A stretch of DNA of 64,000 nt, taken from NCBI GenBank assembly GCA_033675265.1, contig JAUJYZ010000813.1, positions 186,001 through 250,000 of the forward strand. The letters are read 5' to 3'. Positions 1-10,963 of the stretch are shown here, in pieces. This stretch comes from Actinostola sp. cb2023 (lineage: Eukaryota > Cnidaria > Anthozoa > Actiniaria > Actinostolidae). Every line of letters begins with the position of its first letter. Positions within the stretch are counted from its first letter, which is position 1. Made by a program: the position numbers and the translations under genes. The notes under the pieces were generated by a model. The model did no database searches. It was not told the DNA's origin and saw only the letters and a program-made list of their open reading frames with translations.

Positions 1-1349
1 GATATAAATATGATCATAAGGACTTTCCCGTAAATCCTTTGCACGCTGCTCCATTCAGTGTAGCATTGCTGTCGGGATGGTTTACTAATCGACACAGGGT
101 TCCCACTTTTATAGACGGACAGCAAGAACAATCTCGGTTCTCACGATGTCTTCATCTCCACACAGGAAGCCCATGACAGAACGGAAAGCCCAAGCTAACT
201 TTGCGTATGTTCCCCTTGAAATATAATAATTGTCTCTCGAATAACCGTTTACCGGCAATCGACAGCGATGCAGTTTGTTGCTTTGATAATGCTGGTATTC
301 GTAGCTATTTGTGATCTCTCACAACAAAATATTGTCATATTCATATACATGAACGAGCAAAATCGCAACAGTAGAATGAATGCCAAGGCGAGAATGCAGC
401 AGACACAATTACTACACCAAAATATAGCTAACTTTTAATAATGAGCAAGAAAATAAATAGAGTACTAACTAGTTTAATTACAGTGGATAAATGTTACCAC
501 TTATCTCCCCTTTCAGGACTAGCTAGAGTACAATGTGTATACCCAGGGGAAAATTAATAGTGGAGTCCATCTCTTAATATACGTGGTTCCCATCAGATTG
601 TTAGCTTGGCTATTTTTAGCAACAAGCTATGATTGGTTGGAGGTAAATGACGTCACTTGCAGTAAACATGGCGGATATCTCCTTCGTCGATGCTGAACAT
701 TTTATACCACAGCTACATTTCCCAGAATTCTGGGAAATAAAAAGTATTAATTAGAAAGAAAACAACTTTCCCATCCATGCTGTTTCGAATTACGTGAAGT
801 TGATCTTGGACTTTGAATATTCTAAGAATATTCTCTTTTCCTTCAACCTGATGGACGCGTTTTGACGGACAACCTTCGCGGTGTTAGATTTCATGATTTT
901 CCTTACAAAATCGGCAGCAATAATGCTGCTGCAATTATTGTATATATCATTGACTAGGTTATTTATTAATTTAATAGACTGAAAAATAGCTACTTTTTCG
1001 CGAAATTCCGCCAATCGCGCGTCGTCTCCCTTCTCGCCTCACTCCCCTCGCGTCTTTTCGTCTCGCCTCATTCTCTCGCGGACCGATCGACTCGGTCGAA
1101 CTTCATTCTCGTACCCAGTGCCCACTCGTCATTTGGTTGGTCGTGGGCTCTGGGAAACCCTGAAATTTTAGCGAATTTCATTGGCTGATGAAATCAACAA
1201 TGACTGATCGTATTTGATTGGTCCATGAGATCAACAAAGATTCAAACTTGCAAGGCGAACGAAAGGAATGACAGCGACGGTTGTATTTTCATACAATGGT
1301 ATTCCGTTTTTGAAGTATAAAGCTATGGAAATGAGTGTGACTGTGACTG
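1..1349. other. Gene-free stretch at window start
   Basis: I see no gene here. A 74-codon open frame lies on the minus strand at 790-1014, but it has no recognisable domain, no flanking exon and no family I know, so I do not call it. Positions 1018-1100 are a pyrimidine-rich, CG-containing tract unlike its AT-rich surroundings. Confidence 0.5.
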
Positions 1350-1465
1350 TTTTATTTGCAGTAACTCGTTTTATTTGCAGCAACTCGTTTTATTTGCTGC
1401 AACTCGTTTTATTTGCTGCAACTCGTTTTATTTGTAGCAACTCGTTTTATTTGCTGCAGCTTGTT
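1350..1465. repeat. 19-bp tandem repeat, about 6 copies
   Basis: A 19-bp unit (AACTCGTTTTATTTGCAGC and close variants with GCTGC or GTAGC) recurs head to tail. It gives a short open frame by chance because it lacks stops. No function is suggested. Confidence 0.8.
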
Positions 1466-1563
1466 AATTTGCAGCAACAGTGATTGGTCAATTGCCAAAC
1501 TTGTTCAAACGCCGTGACCGATTTTAATGCTACATGGATGCTCCTACTTATGGGCTCCTGCAA

Positions 1564-1890
1564 CATATAATTAGCCATTACCTAATCGAGTAGGACACTG
1601 GGAACGGGGCATGTTGAAATTAGCACATGTGCAAAGTTTGATGTGATTTGAGTGAATTCTGTCGGATTTTATAAACTTTTGAAATTGTGTTTTCCAGCAA
1701 ACATTTTACCGTGATTGTATGATTTGGCTTGGCAACGTCAAAAAGTTTGTATGGAAAAATAGACATCTTTGATGCCCTCTAGCATCGTCAATATTAAGCC
1801 GAAGTTCATCACACTTTCCAGACTAGCTAAGTTTCATCTCCTCTCTCAGAAAACGATGCCCATTTTGCTGGTTTCTTGGACTAGACCTTC
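1564..1890 (+). repeat. Dispersed repeat, copy 1
   Basis: This segment resembles 55,453-55,790 over its length. Both contain ATTAGCCATTACCTAA near the start, then blocks around AATTCTGTCGGA, ATAAACTTTTGAAATTG and GCATCGTCAAT. The two copies differ by many substitutions and small indels, so the family is old. No termini or coding content are visible. Confidence 0.75.
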
Positions 1891-2232
1891 CCAGAGTTAC
1901 CCATAATTATTTACGATTCCGCACGCGCAAGCGAGGTCAGGGGATAAAGATATTTAGAATTGATCGTGTATTGAGGAAAATATGACTACTGTAACTAATA
2001 ACGAACAGGATAAAACTATTTTCCAGTTTGCTTGAGAATTTGTATCTATCTTTGAAATTCTTCTTACGCACTTTTAATTTAAAAGTCTAAGTCTTCTACT
2101 GAATTTCTTCATTCTCTCTTAATAGTTTCGATCTATTTTGTACCCTGATCTCGCTTGCGCGCGCAGAATCCTGGAGAATTCTGGGAAACTACGAAAAGGT
2201 GCATAAGCCAGTTCGGAGTTTAAGGTTCAGTG

Positions 2233-2594
<362 letters not shown>

Positions 2595-2659
2595 CTAATC
2601 CTTTGCACGCACACAATCCTGCAGGCGCATCCCATATTCTAGTGGTTCCAGATCTAGAT

Positions 2660-2807
2660 TAGCCTGCGTAGCAAGCGTTTCTTTTGGGGGGAAATGTTGT
2701 TTTTGATATGAAAATTCCGTTTTGACCGCGTGAAACCTAAGTCGAGTGCAAAAACAACTTTTTCGCCTTTTAATTTCCCCCAAAAGAAACGCTTGCTACG
2801 CAGGCTA
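2660..2807. mobile_element. Short MITE with AGCCTGCGTAGCAAGCG ends
   Basis: The terminal inverted repeat AGCCTGCGTAGCAAGCGTTT is present at both ends, and arms of about 35 bp flank a 75-bp centre. The AGCCTGCGTAGC terminus is one I associate with very abundant anthozoan repeats (from memory). There is no coding capacity. Confidence 0.7.
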
Positions 2808-2909
2808 GATCTAGATCTGATTCTACTAACCCTGGATTTTCAGGATCTCAACGTAACTATCAATTCAAATGTTAAAGGAAATCTATAACACCATGAAGAA
2901 AGTACTTAA

Positions 2910-5071
2910 GGTGGCTCACCTTGATTACTCAGACGCACACTACCCCAACTTTGAACGGCTGATACTTCACTGTCTGAGCTCGGTCGGGTAAACTGCGTCA
3001 CACAATTACTAGAGTTTGAATGAACTTTCCAAAAAAGTAGGTTTGATTGACATCGGCGTTAACATAGCAATGATAGGCTGACGTCTTAGTTTTTGCATAT
3101 CAGTAATTTTCTCGACATCTAGACCTAAACTTTTAAATCGACTAATGTCTCTTATATTCTAGATGGAGATCTTCAAGACTGCAAAGTTTGACAACATTCT
3201 ATGAGAGCGTTTTTGAAATATATTGGATTGAATATTTTCCAGCAAAAATGTAAATATTCGCCTTACTTTCTGTTATATCATCGATGCCAGTGTTTTCCTG
3301 ACAGATCGAAACAATGTTTTCACCATATATCATTACTATGGCATAAAACTACTTGTCTTGAAAGTTTCATCAAGTTTGATGCACTAGATTTTAGTCGATG
3401 AAGCAAAAGTGATGTCATAAATATGCTCATTTTACTTACAGAAGTAACGTCTTTGTTACGGAAGCTTTTATTTCAAAGCTAGTGGATAGATATTTTTAAA
3501 AGTCTTTAGATCTGAAGTCTATCATGTCATGCTATATCTCTGTAAATTGCAAGCGCATTGAACCATTTTAAGGGTGCGAAATAAAACTAAAAGTATAAGG
3601 GACGTTTGCATTCATCTTCAAAAGTTTCATTGCCGTATTATTTGTTGACAGTTGGTTTATTTCCGGAATTTGTCTTTTGTCTATATTCTACATATTTCTG
3701 TGCTTTTAAATCAACAAACTTGCCATGCCTGCTTGCAACGCTTCGCCGCTGCCGGAGTGATCGTGAAAATGCTGATCTTAGTACAATGGCATTGACATAG
3801 GCTGCGGTCACACAAGCTATCACGCTGTCATAAAACGATTTTTTGAAGAAGTAGGATAGCGTTCGTTGTTGTTTTCACATTGACAATTTCTCAGATTTTT
3901 GACTGCAGTTACACAGTTCTTGGTCATTCTAGAAATGAATGATATTTTTGTTGCATTCACTTTTTTTTCATTCTGAATGAGCACATCAAGGCGCACAAAT
4001 TAAATTGCATTGAAGAAACGAAGCTTGCAGTACAATCTTATGGTTTTTGTGTGTTTGTTTTAATGAAATTGTTTTGTTTTTAACAACTTTATTGGACACA
4101 AACTTACTGTGGCAAAAAGAAAATACAATAGGTGAATACAAGTTTTTTTCAAGCGTGTTACATCTGCGTGACCGCAGCCTATCTGTCAATGCCATTGTAC
4201 TAAGATCAGCATTTTCACGATCACTCCGGCAGCGGCGAAGCGTTGCAAGCAGGCATGGCAAACTTGTTGATTTAAAAGCACAGAAATATGTAGAATATAG
4301 ACAAAAGACAAATTCCGGAAATAAACCAACTGTCAACAAATAATACGGCAATGAAACTTTTGAAGATGAATGCAAACGTCCCTTATACTTTTAGTTTTAT
4401 TTCGCACCCTCAAAATGGTTCAATGCGCTTGCAATTTACAGAGATATAGCATGACATGATAGACTTCAGATCTAAAGACTTTTAAAAATATCTATCCACT
4501 AGCTTTGAAATAAAAGCTTCCGTAACAAAGACGTTACTTCTGTAAGTAAAATGAGCATATTTATGACATCACTTTTGCTTCATCGACTAAAATCTAGTGC
4601 ATCAAACTTGATGAAACTTTCAAGACAAGTAGTTTTATGCCATAGTAATGATATATGGTGAAAACATTGTTTCGATCTGTCAGGAAAACACTGGCATCGA
4701 TGATATAACAGAAAGTAAGGCGAATATTTACATTTTTGCTGGAAAATATTCAATCCAATATATTTCAAAAACGCTCTCATAGAATGTTGTCAAACTTTGC
4801 AGTCTTGAAGATCTCCATCTAGAATATAAGAGACATTAATCGATTTCAAAGATTAGGTCTAGATGTCGAGAAAATTACTGATATGTAAAAACTAAGACGT
4901 CAGCCTATCATTGCTATGTTAACGCCGATGTCAATCAAACCTACTTTTTTGGAAAGTTCATTCAAACTCTAGTAAATGTGTGACGCAGTTTACCCGACCG
5001 AGCTCAGACAGTGAAGTATCAGCCGTTCAAAGTTGGGGTAGTGTGCGTCTGAGTAATCAAGGTGAGCCACC
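2910..5071. mobile_element. 2.2-kb foldback element, TTAA target duplication
   Basis: Two inverted arms of roughly 0.9-1 kb start and end with GGTGGCTCACC/GGTGAGCCACC. They are flanked by TTAA at 2906-2909 and 5072-5075. TTAA duplications are the hallmark of piggyBac-type transposition, so this is probably a non-autonomous piggyBac-type foldback. Arms differ by only scattered bases, so every open frame in one arm reappears in mirror image in the other; none is a gene. A related terminus (GGTGGCTCC) is found in the element at 34,367-34,965. Confidence 0.85.
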
Positions 5072-5075
5072 TTAA

Positions 5076-5180
5076 GCTTTACTGACGTTTCGAGCCTTAG
5101 CCCTTCGTCGGAGTAAGGGCTAAGGCTCAAAACGTCAGTAAAGTAAAGTAGTCTTTCTCACGGTGTTATAGATTTCCTTT
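5076..5180. repeat. Hairpin typical of Penelope-like terminal sequence
   Basis: Arms starting CTTTACTGACGTTT pair with AAAACGTCAGTAAAG around CGTCGGAGT. The minus strand reads CCGACGA, a short GGGC/GCTC stem, then GAAAC, resembling the core of hammerhead ribozymes in Penelope-like retroelements but with C instead of the invariant U. The outer part (GGTGTTATAGATTTCC, 5163-5178) is mirrored at 2877-2892 on the other side of the TTAA foldback. The foldback therefore inserted into, or rearranged with, an older palindromic sequence. Confidence 0.5.
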
Positions 5181-5200
5181 AACCATTGAAACTATCATTA

Positions 5201-5450
5201 TACAGCTATTTCAAAAAAGCTTGGTGAAGGTTTTGTTGCATCTTGCATCTTACATACCAAGCCCGAAATGTATTGTGGATCACATGTAAATAATGTCAGC
5301 ATGCACATACAGAAGAAAATATACCGGCTCCATATTGCGAAGACAAAGTTTGGGAAAATTACCAGAGTCCATATTGTTGTGACCTTTCACTGATTCCATT
5401 CACATCGTCCATAGTGCATTTCGGGCTTGGTATACAAGATGCAACATGCA
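5201..5450 (+). mobile_element. TACAGCTATTTC MITE, 3' end missing
   Basis: It is related to the complete element at 43,186-43,463. It shares the left terminus TACAGCTATTTCAAAAAA and internal blocks such as CCAAGCCCGAAATGTATTGT. The right terminal repeat is absent; the sequence departs after GATGCAACATGCA. It is a truncated copy. Confidence 0.75.
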
Positions 5451-5485
5451 CGTGCACGTTCACGTTTTAACGAGCTTTGTAGCTC

Positions 5486-5701
5486 TTAGGTGATTACGTG
5501 TTGAAATAAATGCGAACATTTGATTTTGTATACTACTCCTGTTTTGTGGATCAAGTCTTTGACATCCTTCGGCCGTGGGAACAGATCACCCATTTTTGAT
5601 ATGGGGCGATGTGCAACCTGCAGGTTGTTTGATCGTAAAACCCTGCTGATCTTCTCTGAGATGCCTCTGATGTAAGGAAGGACGATTGTTCCTCTACTCA
5701 C
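5486..5701 (-). pseudogene. Penelope-like retroelement fragment (RT/GIY-YIG junction)
   Basis: The 71-residue frame contains VLPYIRGISEKISRVLRSNN, then VAHRPI, LFPRPKD and GVVYKIKC. This is the stretch that joins the reverse transcriptase to the GIY-YIG endonuclease in Penelope-like elements, where VVYKIxC precedes the endonuclease proper. The frame ends soon after VYKIKC without the GIY-YIG catalytic segment, and no upstream reverse transcriptase motifs are visible. It is a dead fragment. The family assignment rests on motif memory, not on a search. Confidence 0.6.
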
Positions 5702-5855
5702 TTCATCTACTCTTAGAGCTGTTCACCGGCACAACATCTTTAGAATGAACAGCTCTAAGAGTAAAAACAGCAAGACACTTTTCGCTCGCTCTAGCACGTG
5801 CGCGCGCTGTTAGTTTTGAATTGTATGCGCTCGTATTTTAACGTTTTCCATCACA

Positions 5856-5886
5856 CTGAAGAAGGTCTCTGATCAGAGACCGAAAC
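5856..5886 (+). ncRNA. Hammerhead-like ribozyme core (half)
   Basis: CTGAAGA (5856-5862) matches the conserved CUGANGA box. It is followed by a perfect 7-bp stem GGTCTCT/AGAGACC with loop GATC, then GAAAC (5882-5886). This is the box-stem II-box arrangement of the hammerhead ribozyme, which is known in Penelope-like elements, and it lies next to such a fragment. A 4-bp stem III can be drawn with ACGT at 5841-5844, but stem I is weak, so cleavage activity is doubtful. Confidence 0.35.
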
Positions 5887-5989
5887 GTCTGTTTGAAAAA
5901 TATTTTTCAATAATAATTATAAACTTCAAGTCAGAGATAACACCTGTATTCTTGTTATTATGTTACCTGACTGTAACTTCACAATTTTT

Positions 5990-6267
5990 AACAAAGTATT
6001 TAGTAGGACACAAACATACAAACTGCGCTACAAGGGCCTTGATCCAATAACAAGGTATTTAGAAGGACACAAACATACAAACTGCACTACAAACATACAA
6101 ACTGTACTACAAGAGCCTTGATCCAATAACAAGGTACTTAGTTGGACACAAACATACAAACTGCACTACAAGGGCCTTGATCCATAATAACAAAGTATTT
6201 AGTAGGACACAAACATACAAACTGCACTACAAGGGCCTTGATCCAATAACAAGGTATTTAGTAGGAC
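5990..6267 (+). repeat. 60-bp tandem array, about 5 copies
   Basis: Units begin near AACAAGGTATTTAGTAGGAC and contain ACACAAACATACAAACTGC and AAGGGCCTTGATCCAATAA. One unit carries an extra partial duplication of about 17 bp. The array continues at 7326 after the interruption by the foldback at 6268-7325. Confidence 0.85.
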
Positions 6268-7325
6268 CACAGGTAGCCCAAGCTCTACTCATGGCAGCTT
6301 TGCCAATCAGTTTTATTGAAAAACCTAAAAACACAATTTCTCTGAAAATTCTGAATAAAGTTTACTAAAACAAACACAGTGTGTTTTACTATATATTCTT
6401 CACATCTGGAGTGAATTTCAGCTCATTTTAACAAGCGTTTATTTCTCCAAAAAAGGTTTACATCCAAAATTGAAACTCATCACAGCTTGAATAGACAATA
6501 TATACATCTGAATATCCCCAAAACATAACCCTACCTCTTTCCACGAATTTAGAAATGATCTCCAAACACGAAAATCCACCGTTGAAAATCATCAAAACAG
6601 GCGTGACCTAAAAAAGTCGGGGACAGCAGTGACAAAATACACCTCACCGGGCGTAGGGAAGGGTAAAATGTAGTGTCGAATGCGTTCACCCCCTACCCGC
6701 TAAGACGAAACCATTTTAGGTTAAAAAGTCGGTTGAAAACGGTTGAAAGACAATGACACGTCAAGGTTTCGCCTTAGCGGGTAGGGGGTGATGAACGCGT
6801 TCGACACTACATTTTACCCTTTCCCTACGCCCGGTGAGGTGTATTTTGTCACTCATTCCCAGTTCTTTTACCGTTTCTGTCCCCGACTTTTTTAGGTCAC
6901 GCCTGTTTTGATGATTTTCAACGGTGGATTTTCGTATTTGGAGATCATTTCTAAATTCGTGGAAAGAGGTAGGGTTATATTTTGGGGATATTCAGATGTA
7001 TATATTGTCTATTCAAGCTGTGATGAGTTTCAATTTTGGATGTAAACCTTTTTTGGAGAAATAAACGCTTGAATTTGTGGCCGTTTGAATTCGTTTTTTC
7101 ATGCTTTGATTCCTACCTTGTCACAGTATACATATGAGGGGAAAACAAATACCCAAAATGATTAAAATGAGCTGAAATTCACTCCAGATGTGAAGAATAT
7201 ATAGTAAAACACACTGTGTTTGTTTTAGTAAACTTTATTCAGAATTTTCAGAGAAATTGTGTTTTTAGGTTTTTCAATAAAACTGATTGGCAAAGCTGCC
7301 ATGAGTAGAGCTTGGGCTACCTGTG
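6268..7325. mobile_element. Foldback element with 7-bp target duplication
   Basis: Terminal repeats CACAGGTAGCCCAAGC / GCTTGGGCTACCTGTG extend into arms of over 400 bp. GTAGGAC is duplicated at 6261-6267 and 7326-7332, and the disrupted target is the 60-bp array. The right arm carries an extra 80-bp block near 7075-7160 absent from the left arm. There is no coding capacity and the superfamily is unresolved. Confidence 0.85.
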
Positions 7326-7453
7326 GTAGGACACAAACATACAAACTGGTGACTAGTGGTACAATAATCGAGGGACCTTAAATGATGAATGACATTTTGA
7401 TAGTATTAGATGTCGAAGCAAATAGAATGGTGCGATACATAACTTTACAAATA

Positions 7454-8167
7454 CAGTGGAACCTCTCCTTACGGACACCTCTATATTGTAGAAACCTCTA
7501 TATTGTAGACACCTCTATATTGTAGAAACCTCTATATTGTAGACACCTCTATATTGTAGACACCTCTATATTGTAGACACCTCTATATTGTAGACAGCTC
7601 TATATTGTAGACACCTCTATATTGTAGACACCTCTATATTGTAGACACCTCTATATTGTAGACACCTCTATATTGTAGACACCTCTATATTGTAGACACC
7701 TCTATATTGTAGACACCTCTATATTGTAGAAACCTCTATATTGTAGACACCTCTATATTGTAGACACCTCTATATTGTAGACACCTCTATATTGTAGACA
7801 CCTCTATATTGTAGAAACCTCTATATTGTAGACACCTCTATATTGTAGACACCTCTATATTGTAGACACCTCTATATTGTAGACACCTCTATATTGTAGA
7901 CACCTCTATATTGTAGACACCTCTATATTGTAGACACCTCTATATTGTAGACACCTCTATATTGTAGAAACCTCTATATTGTAGACACCTCTATATTGTA
8001 GACACCTCTATATTGTAGACACCTCTATATTGTAGACACCTCTATATTGTAGACACCTCTATATTGTAGACACCTCTATATTGTAGACACCTCTATATTG
8101 TAGACACCTCTATATTACGGACACTTTTCTCTGGCCCTTCGGTGTCCGTATTATATAGGTTCCACTG
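7454..8167. mobile_element. pogo/Tigger-like MITE with TA target site
   Basis: The ends are CAGTGGAACCTC and GGTTCCACTG, flanked by TA at 7452-7453 and 8168-8169. CAGTGGAACC termini with TA duplication are typical of pogo/Tigger elements of the Tc1/mariner group. Nearly the entire interior is an 18-bp tandem array, so only about 25 bp of the left end and 55 bp of the right end remain as unique sequence. Confidence 0.8.
7478..8114. repeat. 18-bp minisatellite inside the MITE, about 35 copies
   Basis: The unit CCTCTATATTGTAGACAC is repeated with almost no variation (GAAAC or GACAG in a few units). It closely resembles the element's own subterminal sequence CCTCTATATTACGGACAC, so the array most likely arose by amplification of the transposon end. 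Confidence 0.9.
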
Positions 8168-8518
8168 TACGGTAAACGGTGACCAATTAAATGCACATAC
8201 TTTCTGAAGAGGTGTGACTCGACAACAGATAACTGCCTTGCAAAGGCATGCTAACTCAAGGAAATCTAACTCAAGACTTTTACTCAATGCATGCGGAACC
8301 TTGAAAAGAACAAACACAAAATCAATGACCTATACTGGTCACATTGGATTCAAAAGGGGATCATCCACTCTAGCGAGCAAGGGAATCAGATGCTACTTAA
8401 ACACGAAGTTCCAGTAAAAAAGTACGCTGCCCAGGGGTACAACAATACACTTGTTTAATCAATCTTTGTTAATCTCATATTATGCATGTACATATTAATA
8501 ATACTTTATTCCAAGTAC

Positions 8519-9530
8519 TTAGTATTCACTAAGTACTTGAAAAGGTGGATCCTGAGGTTAGCCCTATATTTAGGATCACCGAACTTCGTGCCCTACTCTT
8601 AGTAAGTACTTGAAAAGGTGGATCCTGAGGTTAGTCCTATATTTAGGATCACCGAACTTCGTGCCCTACTCTTAGTAAGTACTTGAAAAGGTGGATCCTG
8701 AGGTTAGCCCTATATTTAGGATCACCGAACTTCGTGCCCTACTCTTAGTAAGTACTTGAAAAGGTGGATCCTGAGGTTAGCCCTATATTTAGGATCACCG
8801 AACTTCGTGCCCTACTCTTAGTAAGTACTTGAAAAGGTGGATCCTGAGGTTAGCCCTATATTTAGGATCACCGAACTTCGTGCCCTACTCTTAGTAAGTA
8901 CTTGAAAAGGTGGATCCTGAGGTTAGCCCTATATTTAGGATCACCGAACTTCGTGCCCTACTCTTAGTAAGTACTTGAAAAGGTGGATCCTGAGGTTAGC
9001 CCTATATTTAGGATCACCGAACTTCGTGCCCTACTCTTAGTAAGTACTTGAAAAGGTGGATCCTGAGGTTAGCCCTATATTTAGGATCACCGAACTTCGT
9101 GCCCTACTCTTAGTAAGTACTTGAAAAGGTGGATCCTGAGGTTAGCCCTATATTTAGGATCACCGAACTTCGTGCCCTACTCTTAGTAAGTACTTGAAAA
9201 GGTGGATCCTGAGGTTAGCCCTATATTTAGGATCACCGAACTTCGTGCCCTACTCTTAGTAAGTACTTGAAAAGGTGGATCCTGAGGTTAGCCCTATATT
9301 TAGGATCACCGAACTTCGTGCCCTACTCTTAGTAAGTACTTGAAAAGGTGGATCCTGAGGTTAGCCCTATATTTAGGATCACCGAACTTCGTGCCCTACT
9401 CTTAGTAAGTACTTGAAAAGGTGGATCCTGAGGTTAGCCCTATATTTAGGATCACCGAACTTCGTGCCCTACTCTTAGTAAGTACTTGAAAAGGTGGATC
9501 CTGAGGTTAGCCCTATATTTAGGATCACCA
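8519..9530. repeat. 73-bp tandem satellite, 14 copies
   Basis: Units start at 8531 and repeat every 73 bp to 9480. They are nearly identical (one G/T difference in the second unit). Each contains the palindrome AAGTACTT and a dyad pairing GGTGGATCCT with AGGATCACC across about 20 bp. The last unit breaks off after GGATCACC; ACTTCGTACCCTACTCTTAGT resumes after an unrelated 20-bp interruption. The homogeneity points to recent expansion or gene conversion. Confidence 0.95.
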
Positions 9531-9825
9531 GTAGGTCAGGCCACACACGCCGCAAACTTCGTACCCTACTCTTAGTCGAACAGTGGTGTGGTTTCTTTTA
9601 CGTCCCTCCGGATCAATGTAATAGAGAGATTTAGCAAACACGACGCGATCGACGTGAAAGAGGACGGCGCGCGCGCTGACGAATAACTGTGAAACGACCG
9701 TTGGCGTCCTCAACGTCACGAAGAGGACGTGAAAACTGAAGTGAAATGGCGTCGTGAACTTGACGTCGCGACGTTGTCACGGTAGTCACACAATATGACC
9801 AAATATGATGAAATAAGGATCCTTA

Positions 9826-10237
9826 TAGAGTACTAAAGTGATGACGTCATAATTTTTTTTTTGCTTTTATAAATTTTTGATTTCCAGTACAGATAGAATA
9901 TCATGAAAGAAGTTCACACACCAATTTTTATGACAATCGGTTAAATAGCGGTCAAGATATGGCCAGTTGAATATATAATTTGCCTTATATGATATAACAA
10001 ATCACTGTATTTTATATTTTCGGCTCCGTTCTTAACTTTAGGAACGGAGCCGAAAATACAGTGATTTGTTAAGGCAAATTATATATTGAACTGGCCATAT
10101 CTCGACCGCTATTTAACCGATTGTCATAAAAATTGGTGTGCATGTGAACTTCTTTCATGATATTCTATCTGAACTGGAAATCAAAAATTTATAAAAGCAA
10201 AATTAATTGTTTCGTGACGTCACACTTTAGTACTCTA
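9826..10237. mobile_element. 412-bp foldback MITE (TAGAGTACTAAAGTG ends)
   Basis: The two halves are near-perfect inverted copies with the centre near GGCTCCGTTC...GAACGGAGCC. The ends read TAGAGTACTAAAGTG and CACTTTAGTACTCTA with TA at the outermost positions. One half of a related element is present at 56,588-56,700. Confidence 0.85.
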
Positions 10238-10244
10238 TTGTATT

Positions 10245-10760
10245 CTTGGTTTTCACATGACGTCATTAAAAAGCTAAAATCCAAACTATTCACCTCACAA
10301 AACTGTTTGTTGGATATGTTGTTTATATCGATATAAGAAAATTCTTACCAAAATAATTTTGTAATTTAGATGTTTGGTTTTCGTTTTATTGCGAGTCAAA
10401 TTCTGTCACGCAATACAGTCACGCATTTTCAAAAGCCATAGAAATAGGAAAATTCGTTTGAAATAATACGATTTTAACTTAGTAGATGATGGGTAACTTT
10501 ATTTTGATGAATATAGCTATTGAAAACTTGAAGTATTTGCAATTAAACATGATTTTCAGTCTTCGTGATTTGGCCGCCATGTTGCGGACCCATACATTTT
10601 AACTAAATTATGAGCATAAGCGATCGCTCATATCTTCGTATCTAAAACTTCTTTTAACTAAAACTTCGGCTGAGAGATATGGTTTTGGCTGCTCTTTCGG
10701 CCTATGAAGGTTTTGTTCTATATAAGTCCTGGGAAAATTTTTGATGACGTAGGTGAAAGC
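10245..10760 (+). repeat. Dispersed repeat paired with 20,650-21,220
   Basis: The two segments align along their length, for example TTGGTTTxCACATGACGTCAT, ACAAAACTGTTTGTT and TTGGCCGCCATGTTG. Both have diverged strongly. No termini or protein were recognised. Confidence 0.7.
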
Positions 10761-10914
10761 CAAGAATAGATTGTAAATTGATATTCAATACCTAATTTTT
10801 AGCTCAGTTTTTACAAATTTTGTGATATTATTTTATAGATTTTCTAATATACGACTTTCATGTAAAGAAGTTTTATTTTGTAACTTATGAAACTATCGTA
10901 TTGAAATAAAGGTG

Positions 10915-10916
<2 letters not shown>

Positions 10917-10963
<47 letters not shown>
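10917..10963. repeat. (ATCT)n microsatellite, left part
   Basis: Tandem ATCT is interrupted at 10,964 by the 1.18-kb mobile element and resumes at 12,147. Confidence 0.95.

Noticed and set aside
3606..4375. Mirror-image open frames of 61-129 codons
   Set aside because: They lie in the arms or loop of the 2.2-kb foldback and repeat in reverse on the other arm; there is no domain and no splice context.
8519..9530. CRISPR-like regular repeat
   Set aside because: The 73-bp units are contiguous with no unique spacers, in eukaryotic DNA without cas genes. It is a tandem satellite.
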